Assembly (NCBI GenBank): GCA_963514095.1
Contig: OY741285.1
Coordinates: 14,683,320 to 14,747,319, forward strand
Reading direction: 5' to 3'
DNA: 64,000 nucleotides
DNA from: Eutrigla gurnardus
Taxonomy: Eukaryota > Chordata > Actinopteri > Perciformes > Triglidae
In this document: positions 47,337 to 59,580 of the stretch, one piece after another
How the letters are laid out: every line of letters starts with the position of its first letter
How positions within the stretch are numbered: position 1 is the first letter of the stretch
Program-made: the position numbers and the translations under genes
The notes under the pieces: generated by a model
Databases searched by the model: none
What the model saw: only the letters and a program-made list of their open reading frames with translations
What the model was told of the DNA's origin: nothing

Positions 47337-48419
47337 TTAGACCTTGATCCCTCCTTTGGACCCAGTCACTGGTGCTGTCTTGCCTGGGGAATTGACAGCC
47401 TTGGATACGGAGACTGGTGGTTCAGGGTACTCTGGGGAGTAGTTGCTGTGGGAAAGGAATTCTCGGAATCGCCGGTAGTCATCTTTTGACTGGATGATGT
47501 AGAATGAGGGCGGCAGAGGGGACGTCTTACTCGCGCTCTGCTGTGTCTTGCCAGGAGACCGCCAGAAGTCATAGGACGCAGGACCAGGAAACGAGGAGTA
47601 CTCTCCCGCTGCAGGCATGCTGGCCCACGGCAGGCCAGCTGGAAAATCAGCACCATAAACGGTATTGGAGGATTCAGGAGCAGCATAAACACCAAATGTT
47701 GGGTTGTAGAATGAAGGATCAGCACCTCCTCCAGGGGCTGCTGGGTTCTGACCTGAAACACAAGAGTCAAGGAGAATGTCAGGAAGGTTCATGTAAAGTA
47801 TTAAAAAAAAAAAAAAAAAAAGGCATGCCAATAAAACTCTGAAATTAAAAGACATTGCGAGAAGTTGTTTGGGTTTCAAGTCGACCACTTTAGCTGTATA
47901 CTTTAAAGGCTGTATACAGGAGAGCTGAGACAGAAGTCTGGGAGACTTACCACCTTTTGTTGCAGAGTAAATGTTGGTATTAGGATGAGAGTTGTAACCA
48001 TAGTTGAAGGTTGTAGCAGTGTTACCTGCAGCAGGATATGCTGGAGAAGCCCCATAGTATGCTGGAGAGGCCCTATAGGCTGGGGCTGCTGCCATACCAC
48101 CTGAGCCCATGTTGAAGTTTCCACTGGTGCCACCAACAGAGCTAGGAGCCTTCTTCCCAGTGCCAGTAACTGGATGGACAGATTTAAGTTGAAAATTAAC
48201 TTGTGCAACCAATACATAGTCTGTGACAAAGAAGGGGAAACTCACATCCTTTAGCAGGGAAACAAGCACCACTGCTAAACAGCAGCAGACAGATCCAAGA
48301 AACCCTGGAAGACAGAGACATGAAGTCATTTCCAACAAAAAGTTAAATCAAACTCAAACAACCATTTACAATACTGCATGGACCCACTCAACTCACCTCA
48401 AAGACATCCCAGACACCAT
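47337..48419 (-). CDS. Array copy D: small secreted Pro/Tyr/Gly-rich protein (238 residues)
   Basis: Spliced exons on the minus strand: 48419-48397, 48304-48246, 48169-47951 and 47752-47337 (stop TAA), plus a 3' UTR exon from 47259. All junctions are GT-AG. Residues 1-22 form a signal peptide: basic start, WICLLLF core, likely cleavage near SSGAC. Residues about 45-101 carry PAY/PAYY repeats and Gly/Asn/Tyr-rich sequence, 102-184 are Pro/Tyr/Ser-rich, and about 185-214 hold a charged KDDYRRFREFL segment with an NYS sequon followed by Pro. The tail is basic (KGGIKV). The only two cysteines (13 and 22) lie in the signal region, so the mature chain has no disulfides and is probably disordered. 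This suggests an extracellular matrix, coat or secretion component. Family not recognised. The start is chosen because it sits 75 bases after a TATA box and precedes a clean donor in all three copies. Confidence 0.82.
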
Positions 48420-48493
48420 GTTGGACTTGAAACAGCAGCAGCCTGTGGAGGTTGTCGCCAGAAGCTCTGTGCTGTGAGGAGTGGCTCCTCTGG

Positions 48494-48515
48494 ATTTATA
48501 GTGATGCTCCACATG
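48494..48515 (-). promoter_or_regulatory. Core promoter of copy D (TATA box and E-box)
   Basis: CTATAAAT on the minus strand at 48501-48494 and a CATGTG E-box at 48515-48510, the same layout as copies B and C. Promoter homology ends near 48560, where the upstream sequence differs from the sisters. Confidence 0.65.
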
Positions 48516-48555
48516 AGCTCTGCACTAATTAAAGTCATTGATGACACCTGGAACC

Positions 48556-48590
48556 CAATCAGGCCTGATTGTGCCACAGGAGAGATGTGC
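48556..48590. repeat. Duplication breakpoint upstream of copy D
   Basis: CAATCAGGCCTGATTG (48556-48571) is a perfect 16-bp palindrome at the point where promoter homology with B and C ends. The following bases through GAGATGTGCAC match 24451-24480 in the membrane-protein fragment, then homology stops. This marks one end of the original duplicated unit. Confidence 0.65.
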
Positions 48591-50086
48591 ACTCCTAGAC
48601 AAGCACAACATATTAATGCCCTTCTCTCTCCGTCAAAGTACTTCAGCTTCTCACAGGAACTTTAATTTTGTGTTGGTTTTGGTGCTTCAATGTGGACAAA
48701 AGCCATCATGCTGCTTAGCACCAGCGTACCTTCAGAAAACCTTTACTGCAGCAGAGTCTGGCAGTCAGTCCCACTAAGTCCTGGGGGCTATTGGCCAGGC
48801 TAATGGCCAGGATACATCAATCTGGCCCCGGTTTCCCGATAACGTCCACTCTTAGCGCGCTATGAAGACTCCTACTTTATGACTTACCAAAGTTGTTTAC
48901 CTCTATAGCCGTGGTTCCTGAACGGTCTCTTAGGAGTCTTCTTAAGAAACACTCCTTACGTCGTACGTACACGGCGCTGTCCAGAAAGAAAGTGCTGAAA
49001 TCGATTGCTCAGAGTTCGATTTTCCATTTCATGTGCATGACAGCACTATATTATAAAATGTAGGCTATTGCAGTGTTTGCGAATAAAACATTGCTAGAAA
49101 TCCTTCTAGGCCTAAATATTTATTTAACCATGGTCGAACTTACTACCATAGCCTATACTGATTTTAAAAAAAGATACAGAAAATATAGAAACAGCGGAGG
49201 AGATTGAGCCAATTACATCCTTAATTACATGCGTATTTGTTGCATATTTGTTGCTGAAACGTATGCAATATAGCCGCGTCGGTCAATATATCCATGGGAT
49301 TGAAGTTGATCCTTATGAAACTATGTATTCCTACTAAACGGCTCCGAGGACGGCGACGTCTTTGGTTCAGCACGAGGATGCGTTGTATCGCTGCCATAGT
49401 TTTGCCACCGTTCACAACCGTCACCGGCGTCCATTTATGACATTTCAGCCACTCAGACCCTAATTGTTTGACGATACGCCAATTTCCCAAATTGCTTGCA
49501 GGATTGTGCATGCCTTGACATTGACTAGGCCTAATGGGCTAATTAAATGACACTGTAATATACCTCGGCTACTTCTGAGGTTGAGGTCAAGCTTAGCCTG
49601 AAATGCATGCGCATTTTATTTTTATTTTCTTCATGAATGACTTAAAACAATTGGTGAAACACAAAACTGGCAATGTGCAGTAGCTAATGCTAGTGTGCCG
49701 GTGTGCATACTAATTTTCTTCTACTTAAGCACATTCTAAATTTCATTCGTAAGAGCAGGCTGCTAATGCTAATGACAGGTGTAAAGGGCTAATGACAGGT
49801 GTAAAGGGGACCTCTGTAAATGGCCCGAGCGCAGAATGATTTTTCTGAGTTTCACAGTTATTGAGTCAGACATTGGAAAATAACGTCCTATTTATTTGAT
49901 TCTTTGTAAGTCAAGACAGAACTTTAACTTCCATTGAGACTCATTTTCTGTTTTCTCTCCTGGTGGTGTTTAACAGTTGTTGTTGTTGTTTTCAATGTTG
50001 TTATTGTGTTTTCTTCTTCTTTCCAAGTTGCATCAGGGAGAGGTAATAGTGAAGTTTAAAAACTGAAAATCCTCGCTGATTCATCT

Positions 50087-50089
<3 letters not shown>
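48591..50089. other. Non-coding, with a possible Harbinger-like fragment near 48826
   Basis: CCCCGGTTTCCCGATAACG and following CTTAGCGC/GAAGACTCCT motifs (48826-48960) resemble an end of a fish Harbinger-type repeat, but a matching end is not visible. A duplicated CTAATGACAGGTGTAAAGGG occurs at about 49768-49808. No exon recognised. Confidence 0.4.
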
Positions 50090-50123
<34 letters not shown>

Positions 50124-50276
50124 CACACACACACGGCTCTGGTCCCATTACAGTAAGAGCACTGGTGCAGCCCTTGTCCCAATTCCCAAACCTGTAACAC
50201 ACACTCAGTACCTTCAGTTACATCAGCTCAGTTAAACCCATCACACACACTTACACACCATCCAACTTCCCCGTGG

Positions 50277-50320
<44 letters not shown>
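50090..50320. repeat. Two (CA)n microsatellites
   Basis: CA tracts at about 50090-50133 (one AAAA interruption) and 50278-50319, with CA-rich sequence between them. Confidence 0.95.
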
Positions 50321-50323
<3 letters not shown>

Positions 50324-52456
50324 TAAAGGAACATTCCACCACTTTCACTCATTATAAAGTGTGTTTACCGACGTGCATCTTTCATTTCGTCCGGTGGTTT
50401 TCATCGATTGTCTCCGTGTCCTTGCTGCCACCTCGACGTCCCTGCGGGATGGTTTATTATCTCGCATCAGCCTCTCACAATAAGCACGACACAAGGGTAA
50501 ACATCCAGATCAGCAGGAAGCAGGTCACGGCTCAGCAGCGCAGAATTTAAAGAACAGAATAGTAAAAGATAATCCTGCTTTTTCAGGGGCTGAAGACGTG
50601 CTGCACGTACACATATGTCAGGGTGTTTTCATTTGTAATTCTCTCTGTAGGTCACAGAGCCAGCATGCGTTCACTTGCCAACGGCACATTTGATGACCTT
50701 GTAAACCGCTGAGCTGTTCTGTCTGTTGGAGAAATTATGGACGGTTTGGAAAACTGTAGTTCTTCAAATGGCCACACGAGGCTTCAACGAGGGTTTATAA
50801 TTATATGTTAAAGCTTGGAGTTGGGCGTGGCCACCTTTGTGTGACGGTTGGGAGCCACCAATTTGGTTCTAAGTTTTAGTAGAGAAACATGGAAGAAGTG
50901 GGCAATTCGTGTCCCTGTGCACAAAACAGTAGATTTCAATTTTATTTTTGCTCTTTTAGCTTTGATTTTGGTCTCCACCAGTGGCGGATCCCGGCACTCT
51001 GAGCACGCAAAGAGTTGTTGAGCATGTAGAGCAGCCCATACGGCATCTGTTGAAGTTTCCCCCAGTGTCCTTTAACACTGAAGGAAACTTCAACACATTT
51101 TTTCATTGCAGCATATTGGGGTGGGATTTGGTCTCTCTGCTGTTTGGAGGCATTGAATTATCTTTTATGAGCTTTTTCTCTGAAAACAACTTGATAAGAG
51201 TGAAGCAGGACGGTGAAGCTGCAGCTGGACAGATAAACAATGAGCTGAAACTCGCTATAAAGCTCAGTGAAGCCGAGGAGGAAGGCTGATCTTTCACATT
51301 TCACAGGCTCTTGATTGAGTCTTAATACAACAACAGTGATTGATTGAGGTTTGCAGTGAAGCCAGATTCAGTCATTTAACACGCTTTTGTTCCTCCTCGA
51401 GACCTCCGCCTCTGCAGCGCCGCTTCACGCCTCACGTCTTCCTAAAGGCGTGGAGAAAGAGAAGATGGAAAACCGCTTCGCCCACTTCATCTGACTTCAA
51501 ATTAATTCCTGCGAGGAACAAAAAACAAGTGCAACATCTGTTTAATGGCAGGAAAGAAATGATAGGAAGCTCAGAATGTATGAACGTTGCTCTCATCTTT
51601 ATAGTCACCAACATATCATAAGAGAATGTCTTTATACTGTAGATGTTTATTTTCAGAGATCACGTATCGTTTTACTGGTCATTCCAGTCATTTATTATTT
51701 GAATTTTATTTGTATGGATTGTGGGAGAAAACCGTGACAGACAGTAGAAGAACATTAATAGATAATTTTCCAATTAGTCTGGAGTTCTTTTCTTTGTAGC
51801 CACTAAACAGATGTTTTATGCATTTAAATAAATAATTATATCAGCAAACTAACACAATCTGTTTTTAAAGAGAGTTTCTTTTTAAAGAGAGATTAAGAAT
51901 GGGATGTTACTTAAGGTCATATGTGAGTCAAGGCAGGGGAGCGAATACTTTTGGTAAAATGTCTGTCTGTCTGTCTCCTCTGATTAGCAGTTAAGCAGAA
52001 AACTATTCATACGTGTTTAATTTCCATCTCCTTAAAATAAATGTTCATAAAAGTTACCTGCTGGATATTGAATGGCTTTTTCCAATTCAGTTCTCTAATT
52101 CTCTAATTTAAAAGAGAATTAATTCTCTCTCTCTCTCACTCACACACACACCAGAGGCCGCCTCTCAGCTGTTTAACTATCTCATTGATGACGTCATCTG
52201 ATTATGTTAATTGGTTCTGACTGGCCCCGTCTCCACAGATATACAGTTCAAGTACTGAAAGGAAGAGGAGAAGAAAAATAAAAAGTATTCCCATCTAAGA
52301 TGTAGAAGCATAGAGTAGTCAAGTACAAGTACTTCAGAATTGTACTTATCTGTGGGTGGAGGGGAGACTTCTGCTTTAAGAATGAAGAATAATACAATAA
52401 GGAAAAAGTCAACCAAATTGAGGAAAGTAACCAGGTACATTAACTCAGTCCCGTAC
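50321..52456. other. Non-coding, no gene seen
   Basis: A 102-codon plus frame at 50981-51289 has a Lys/Glu-rich end but no domain or splice context and is probably chance. A repeat-like GTTAAAGGAACATTCCACC at 50323 is a likely transposon fragment. A (TCTG)n is near 51962 and a (CT)n/(CA)n patch is near 52120-52152. Confidence 0.45.
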
Positions 52457-52699
52457 TTAAAGGGACAGTGTGTAACATTTTAAGTAATTTATTAGCTAAA
52501 ATTAATATCTTCATTCATAAATAGGTCCTCATAAGTGTATAATTACCTCTGCCAATAATCTGATTTATCCTTGTAAGCAAAGAGTTTATTATCTGTATTT
52601 ACGTTGGACGGGTAAAGTGGTAACTTGTAGTGGAGTCCTGAACATTCAGTAAAACTCTCTGTCAGGGCTCGGACGAGAAAGAGGACTCAGATGCAGAAG
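52457..52699. repeat. Fragment of a TTAAAGGGACAGTGTGTAAC-type repeat
   Basis: TTAAAGGGACAGTGTGTAAC is the familiar start of a common fish interspersed repeat (recollection). Following sequence to about 52660 fits one end only. Next comes a CTGTCAGGGCTCGGACGAG segment of possible separate origin. Confidence 0.4.
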
Positions 52700-52741
52700 G
52701 GGACGACAGTCTTTATAGCCTGCTATAAAGACTGTCGTCCC
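52700..52741. repeat. Perfect 20-bp hairpin with a 2-base loop
   Basis: The left arm GGGACGACAGTCTTTATAGC (52700-52719), loop CT, and right arm 52722-52741 are exact inverted copies. There is no following T-run and no coding context, so it is not a bacterial-style terminator. It could be a transposition scar, a replication template-switch product or an assembly fold-back. Confidence 0.95.
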
Positions 52742-53309
52742 AGGGACGAGGGCTATGTGAAAGCAACAACACAATGAAAACCAAAAATCGTTCAGTTCCA
52801 TTTGTTCGCAATAATTCTCAATAACCGCTGAGCACAGTTCATTAAACGCATATTCCTTGTTTAATAATCAATCCACACTGAAAGTATCTGCAGCCGTTTC
52901 CCTGGATACAAAAAAGTCTGCTGCTTTACTGATTCCATAATATGCAACAGCAGCTAAAGCAGATCCATTAAAAACACATTTATTCACCTCGACGCTGCAC
53001 ACACCGATCAACGGGACGCCATGGTGGCCGCAGACCTACAGAGACACTGCAGTGATGATGATGATGATTTCTCTGTTGCTATCGGAGACAACAATGCTGC
53101 TTTCAGCTCATTGTGAAAATGAGCGGACATCATTTTAATAGAATCATTTGTCCGGGTGAAAACAGCTGACAACACCCAGGATTTAGAAAAGCTACATCAG
53201 CTGTTTTGTAATATGAGGTCATAACGGGCTGATGGGACGTGTCTTTCTGTCTTAATGTGGACTCATCTGACAGGAGCAACAACAGCAATTCCCGACACCC
53301 CCACTCTCT

Positions 53310-53820
53310 CAGGCTCTTGTGACGTCACCCGTTGGTTTGTTGACTACGGTTTTGAAGCATCAAGGTCGGAGTTTTGGCTGTTGCCATCTTCGATTTTTTA
53401 AGGAAGGAAGTGACCATATTTGGACTGTGGAGGAGCGACAGGTGGATCTGATGAACACACAGAGCGGCACCTGGAGCAGTAACCTTACTGGATCTGGATC
53501 CATGTGGATTCTGGTGTGAAGCTGCTAACAAAGTTAGCTTCATGATTGAAGGTCAACTTTACAGTTAAGTGTTAAAGTCGTCTTAGTAGCTAACTGCATT
53601 GGTAGCGTGGTAGCGACCTGTCAATCAGCAGGTAGCCCCGCCCCTAAAGCATCCCCTGCTTCCTGGTCTGGTGGACTCTAAATGGACCATAATGTACTAA
53701 ATGAACATCATGCTGGATTGAAGAAGACTTGAAACTAGAGGTTGAGACCATAAACTCATGTTTACAATGTTTACTGAGATAATACATCAAGAGAGAAGGA
53801 GAGGAGAGGAGTCGCCACCT
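53310..53820 (+). repeat. Interspersed repeat family R1, copy 2 (plus orientation)
   Basis: It is the inverse of the copy at 2360-2905 over its whole length, including GTGACGTCACCCGTTGG, GTGACCATATTTGGACTG, GGATCTGGATCCATGTGG and GACCTGTCAATCAGCAGG. Indels between copies break every reading frame. Confidence 0.82.
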
Positions 53821-54188
53821 GGTGGCCAGGAAAGACAAAAAAAAGTAAGATAAACATACAAAGATACGGTATACCAGCATATATTGTGAAATAGGTGGAC
53901 AATATAACTGGAGATGTGATGTTCAAGAACAGAATTGTAGCTCAATTTTAACAAAGTGACACAAACTGAATAATAATAGTCTTTGTTGCAGGCTAAATAT
54001 TATCTGTATGAATTGAAATGTATTGACAGGATGTTTTTGCATTTAGGTAGGCACACACACACGTACAGGACCAGTTTGTATTATTAGTTCCCTCCCCCTC
54101 TAATAAACGCTCTGTAGCTGGAGGCCGAACGCAGCAGCAGAGTGGACGAGTTTCCTCCCCGCTGTTTTCATTCAGCTGCAGGGCTTCA

Positions 54189-54190
<2 letters not shown>

Positions 54191-54263
<73 letters not shown>
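54191..54263. repeat. (CA)n microsatellite, 73 bases
   Basis: Uninterrupted CA repeat. Cys-Val frames on the complement are artefacts. Confidence 0.98.
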
Positions 54264-55568
54264 AGCGCTCTAATAGATGGAACAAACTGTTATAGATCAG
54301 TTGAATCACAGTCGTTAGCTCAAAGTAAAACCGTCTCATGCACAACAAAATATTAAAACAAGCTCTAACAGTTAAAGATAGTCTCATGGAGAGATGTTAA
54401 GATGAAGCATTTTCATTCATTTTAACTATCGAATTATTATGCTTTTCTTGTGAACTACAAGCGAAGTCTGCTTTTAGACATGTATTAGTTTAACTGATGA
54501 GAGTGAAGAGACAGATTCTCCTGATGCTCGTTGTGTTTTCTCGGTTTTGAGGAGCCGCCGTCTGTTTCCATGACACCCACTCATCATCATCATCATCATC
54601 ATCATGGAGGCTGTCACTCCGCTTCGGCCTTCAGCATCAAGACGGAGCGACCATCAATCCCGCTGCGTTCAGGGTGTCGGGACAAATGGGAACATATTTC
54701 AGCACCGGCCATCAGGCTCAGATATTAAAGTGTGGGGGCGTCAGCGAAGACGAGGAGACGAGGATGAAGGTCAGGATGAAGAGTCGGCTGTCGGGAGACG
54801 CCGAGCGTCAGGACGGAATTACCGTCGAGAAGCTTCCAGGTTGGAAAAGTTGGGGCTCATCGGGAGTCAAGGGAACTTTTCGAGCCCACGGCAGTTCATC
54901 AAATAGTCTTGAAAAAACAAATCTATATATAGTGGTGAACACATGATTTAAACGCATCCACGTGACGTCAGAGCTGTTGGTGTAGTATTACATGTTGGTG
55001 GAAACCACTCATGGTGGGCGGATGGAGGAAGGGGGGGTTCCAAATCCAGGAGAAGGCTGCATGTAGGCCGCAAGTAAACTAACTGAGTGGTTTTCTTGCC
55101 TGAACCTGACGCGTTGAAGCGTTCGTTAGTTTGACACGTTTCTTGCCGAGAGTCACTCTCATGTCTGCAGGCTAGTTAGCTTAGCATAGCAAAAATACGG
55201 GATCATCTCTATGTTCTCTAAACACAGGGACGGCCCTTCCCTAATGCACATGACATCACCCGAGCACCTCTGGATGATGTCATGAACCCAGACAGGGCGG
55301 TTCGGTTTCCCGGCGTATCTGAGACTTCACAGGTTTGTCCCAAGCTTTAGTCACAGAGGGAGGAGGTCTGGGTGTTCACACGCTGTTTTATAGTATTTTA
55401 AACTTAATCAAAACCCATACCACGGCGCCGTTGTGACACGATGTTGTCTTTTAATCTGGAGGCCCAGTCTGGATGCGCTCTTATTTTGGAGGAAGTTTTG
55501 TCCTTGGTGGAGGAGATGCAAGATGAGGAGAACTTCCTGCTGAGTGTGAGGGGATTATGTCCAACTGA
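54264..55568. other. Non-coding, no gene seen
   Basis: A (CAT)n run lies at about 54583-54605. Overlapping plus frames at 54531-54946 of 65-100 codons have no domain and no matching splice pattern. Confidence 0.45.
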
Positions 55569-55584
55569 GTGTGTGTGTGTGCGC

Positions 55585-55660
<76 letters not shown>
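55569..55660. repeat. (GT)n microsatellite, 92 bases
   Basis: GT repeat with a short GCGCGTGCGT interruption near its left end. A second, opposite-sense (CA)n tract follows at about 55815-55846. Confidence 0.98.
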
Positions 55661-55661
<1 letters not shown>

Positions 55662-55846
55662 TGTGTGAAACCCTCCGGATTTGTCTGTTTTTTAATCTTC
55701 AGCAGCAGGAAGCAGCCGGATGAAAAACTCCAGTCTGGAGAATTCAGACAGGAAGGGAATTAATCAGGAGGGATGTTACAGAAACTTTACTACACTTACC
55801 TGTGTCTCTCTTTCTCACACACGCACACACACACACACACACACAG

Positions 55847-56802
55847 GAGGAATTACGTGTTTTCTGTCTGATACCTCAACTATATTTTGGTCTGATTTAA
55901 ACAGGATGAACAGATGAGTCGGGCGGCTCCGGCTCAGCAGGTTGGCGGTCACATTTCATGCATGTAAATGAGATTATAATTAAGTTTGTCTGGTTTTCCC
56001 AAATAAAGTCCCATGTTGGTCCACTCGTCTCTCTGTGATGCCAAAATACATCGCTAGCCGTCTGACCGTGAAATCAATTCAGAGATTCACACAGAAACAA
56101 CAAACAGTACATCAGTGGAAGAAGACCCAACAAATTCATCTTTTTGTCGATTATCTTTATTTCAGCATTCAGCTTCTCAGCAGCATCAGAGACGTCTCAG
56201 CTAATGACAGAAGAGGACAAGAAAAATGACCAATAAGCAGCTACATCGGCCAATCACAACAGAGCTTCGCTCCAGTGAAACCGCACTTCCCAGCACTTAG
56301 ACACCAAAACAGGATGTGATGTCACAGGTCTGACACAGGTAGTCGGGATGAAATATTTAACGCATGCTATACGGCAGATATCAGACTCTTTTTAACCTGT
56401 TTAAAAGTCTTAACCAATCAGAGCCAAGCTGTCCCGGCCAATAACGCTGCATTTACATCAGATGGGACCATTTTTGTCAAGACGCCATTATTGTAGTCTT
56501 TTTGCGTGTGGAACTCAGTTTGCGTTAAAATGAAACACTTTTCTTGGAATATTTAACCTCCTAAAAGTGTGAAATATATTTGTTTTGTTTTGTGACATGA
56601 ATGCAGCATTAATGCAGCTGTTTGAGCCAAGAAAAAGACTAAAAAAGGGTCAAATTTCATGAAGAAAAAAACCCACCAAAAATAAAAACACAAATAAAAC
56701 TTTGTTTTTGTCTTTAAGAGCCAAGCTGAACGAAGCGTCACATCGCCTCCTTTCAGTTTTGTAAAGTGCGTTTTCAGACTGAAATGCTTTACGAGCTTCA
56801 GT

Positions 56803-56804
<2 letters not shown>
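55847..56804. other. Non-coding spacer
   Basis: No exon chain or element ends recognised. Confidence 0.4.

Positions 56805-56859
<55 letters not shown>
56805..56859. repeat. (TAA)n microsatellite
   Basis: About 18 TAA units. The poly-Leu and poly-Ile frames on the complement come from this tract. Confidence 0.97.
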
Positions 56860-56861
<2 letters not shown>

Positions 56862-59580
56862 CAGTAGGTAAGACATTGTACAGTTTGTCACACAAATAAG
56901 AGTTATTGCACACAAATTAAATTCAACAAAAACCAGCAGGTGACATAAGAAATGGCAGGATGGTTTTTCAACATAAAATACCTGTCCTTCAAGTTTTTAA
57001 AATAAAAGTATTTCCCCAGACAGCACAGAGTGTACAGTACAGGACAGCAGAGTGGATACACTGTAGAAGGATGCCGTATAGATATGAGTACATTATTCTG
57101 ATTATTCAAGGTCGAGCTGTGGAGATACTATATTAAACGTCTATTTTAAATATGTGTAAATACAGCAATTGAAATATTATCGACAACAAAGCAGCTTATG
57201 GTGGGAACGCCCAACGTTTACATACAGCTCCAACAGTTTTTATTTTCGCTTCTACTTGTGGAACTCAACACTTCCTGCACAGGTGTACAGTTTCAAATTA
57301 AAAGCCTCCATGAGCTCTGCTCGCGTCGAAGGCTTTTAATGTGAAATATTTCGAAAAAACTGTTCATTTACACAGTGATAAAAATAAAATAAAAAAAGCA
57401 AAGTAGATTGTTATTTGGGATTAATTTGCAAGTCATAACTTTTAAAAGAGAACATGTGCCCTGGAAACATGTAACATGTTACACGTCGGCCGTAAAGGTA
57501 ATTCCACTTTTGGAAATGTTTGTTGTTCAGCCGGTTGTTTGTTTGTGCCATAAAGCATACGTTTGATCTTTTTCCAAACCAAAATGGAAACTTTATATAT
57601 ATAATTTCAGTGTTCAGTGACCTTTATGACCTCCACACCTTTAACCTTTAAAATGAAAATCACACAACAGTGTCAATAACGGACAAATTATATTTCAAAC
57701 TGAAAACCAGTCATGTGGTTTTTAGTCTGACAAATTCACTTAAATTAAAAAAAAAAATCAGACTTTTACAGCCGGAAACAGCTGAGGATTTCAACAACGA
57801 TAAAGAGAAAATAAATGTGATGTGTAATGTTTTTAGAACCAACACTCAACTCTCCAGCGCCCGACGTGCTTCAAAAAGCGGCGTTTTCCGAAGCGGCTGC
57901 TGCGACTTGTCTCGGTGTTCGTGATGAACTTCCTGTCTCTCAGCTCATGTAGTAAATAACAACAACAACAACAGGTGAGATGAAGAACAGCGTCACATCA
58001 GGGGCGTTCTAAAATAAGACAGAACTTCATTCACCCTGAAGGGAATTACTGATGAATTCTTGCTGATGAGTCGAGATGATTGACAGGATTGATGGATTTT
58101 AGGTAACGTTCTTCAACTGATCCTGCTAACGTGATCCTGTTAATTCTCACTCATTTGCATCGGTTATCTTGAACAGCGTGCTCTTATTTTGAAAAGGCAG
58201 GCATCGTGAGTAGAGTCTCATTGGCAAGAAGTTAAATGAATGAGGATTGAATTTGAAATGCTCCACCCATGAAATAAACCCTGTTAAAGCAGATTAACCT
58301 GAGTTCAACAATCAGTCCTGTAAAGTATAAAACTGAACACTAATACTTGTTGTATCTTGATGCATGTTTAAAATGTTTAAATAACTGACACCTGTCAATT
58401 ATAGTTCGTTTAGTATGTAACGGTTATTTTTATTTATGATTAATGAATTGTTTCGTCTTAACAATGTCAGAAAATAGTGAATAATTATTATTATTTTGTT
58501 TTGAGATATAATTTGCAAATACATTTGCCATTTTTACTTATTTTACTTATTTATTATACCTATACTATATATATATTTCGTTTTTTATTTGGGGATTAAC
58601 TTGAATATTCCTGATCGAGGTGAAGGACAGCCATCTCTGATTAACTCATTTATCATTTATTTTATATTGATTTTTATCAATTTAAAAATAGAAAAATGAA
58701 GGCCAAAGTCAACAAGCAACAGCCTAGTTTAATTTATTTCCCTCCTTCATTTTGAAAAAGCTTTTTTTGTTATGTCTTTTCACTTCTAACATCAATTCAT
58801 CTCTTTATAAGCAGAAGAGTTTTATTTTTATTGTGGAATTAACAAACACTGCCTGGTGATTTCGATGATGAATTTGAAGCAGAAAGCAGCTGATGCTCGG
58901 ATGTGAACGCACCCCGCTGGGTTTCGTGTCACTTGCATGAATTAACTCGGCTCAGATTTCTCCACTAGAATCAAAACAGAAGAAGAATGGTCCGCTTTAA
59001 GAGCATAACGTGTAGATGTGTTGGAGTGAAGTTTCTCACACTGAAGAGATTATAACAAGTGACTAATATGATCTGAGGGCAGTTTACTGGCCTGAACATG
59101 TTTATGACATCACAGCCTGTTTCTAAATTATCTCAATCATGCAGTTAATTAATAATGAAACACTGATTGATATTATTTAACTCTAAAATGAATGTATATC
59201 CAATTAAGAATGATGCTTCCAGCTGTTTAGTCAGCGGAGGATTTCGATTGGACGGTCGGCTGCTGGGAGGCAGGTTAAATGTTATTGCTCCTCATGAAAG
59301 AATCCCTCGTCAGGATGAAGCGACCTTCAGGGTTAAACTTCGCTATCAGCTGGCGGTGCGGTTTGTTCTGGGCTGTGAAAACTCGGCAGGTAAATCCGGC
59401 GTTAACTAGAGTGAAGATGGCGTTAATCCGGGCAGATGATGGAGGGGACGGACGCGTACAAGCTGCTGGTGGACAGGAAACGTTCACGGAAGACAAACAG
59501 GAAACAGGAAGTCACTGTAACACAAACGTTTGTTCTCGTGAGCTCACAGGAAAACAGGTAGATAAGGAGGTAAAACACGA
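56860..59580. other. Non-coding, AT-rich
   Basis: Scattered short frames, none with a domain. AT-rich between 58320 and 58820. No paired transposon termini found. Confidence 0.45.

Noticed and set aside
50981..51289. 102-codon plus-strand frame
   Set aside because: No domain, signal peptide or compatible splice sites, and the neighbouring sequence is non-coding; likely chance.
52700..52741. Rho-independent terminator
   Set aside because: A perfect hairpin, but no T-run follows and the DNA is eukaryotic.
53993..55763. Cys-Val and Thr-His open frames
   Set aside because: They read through CA/GT microsatellites.
56553..56915. Poly-Leu and poly-Ile frames resembling membrane segments
   Set aside because: Produced by the (TAA)n tract at 56805-56859.
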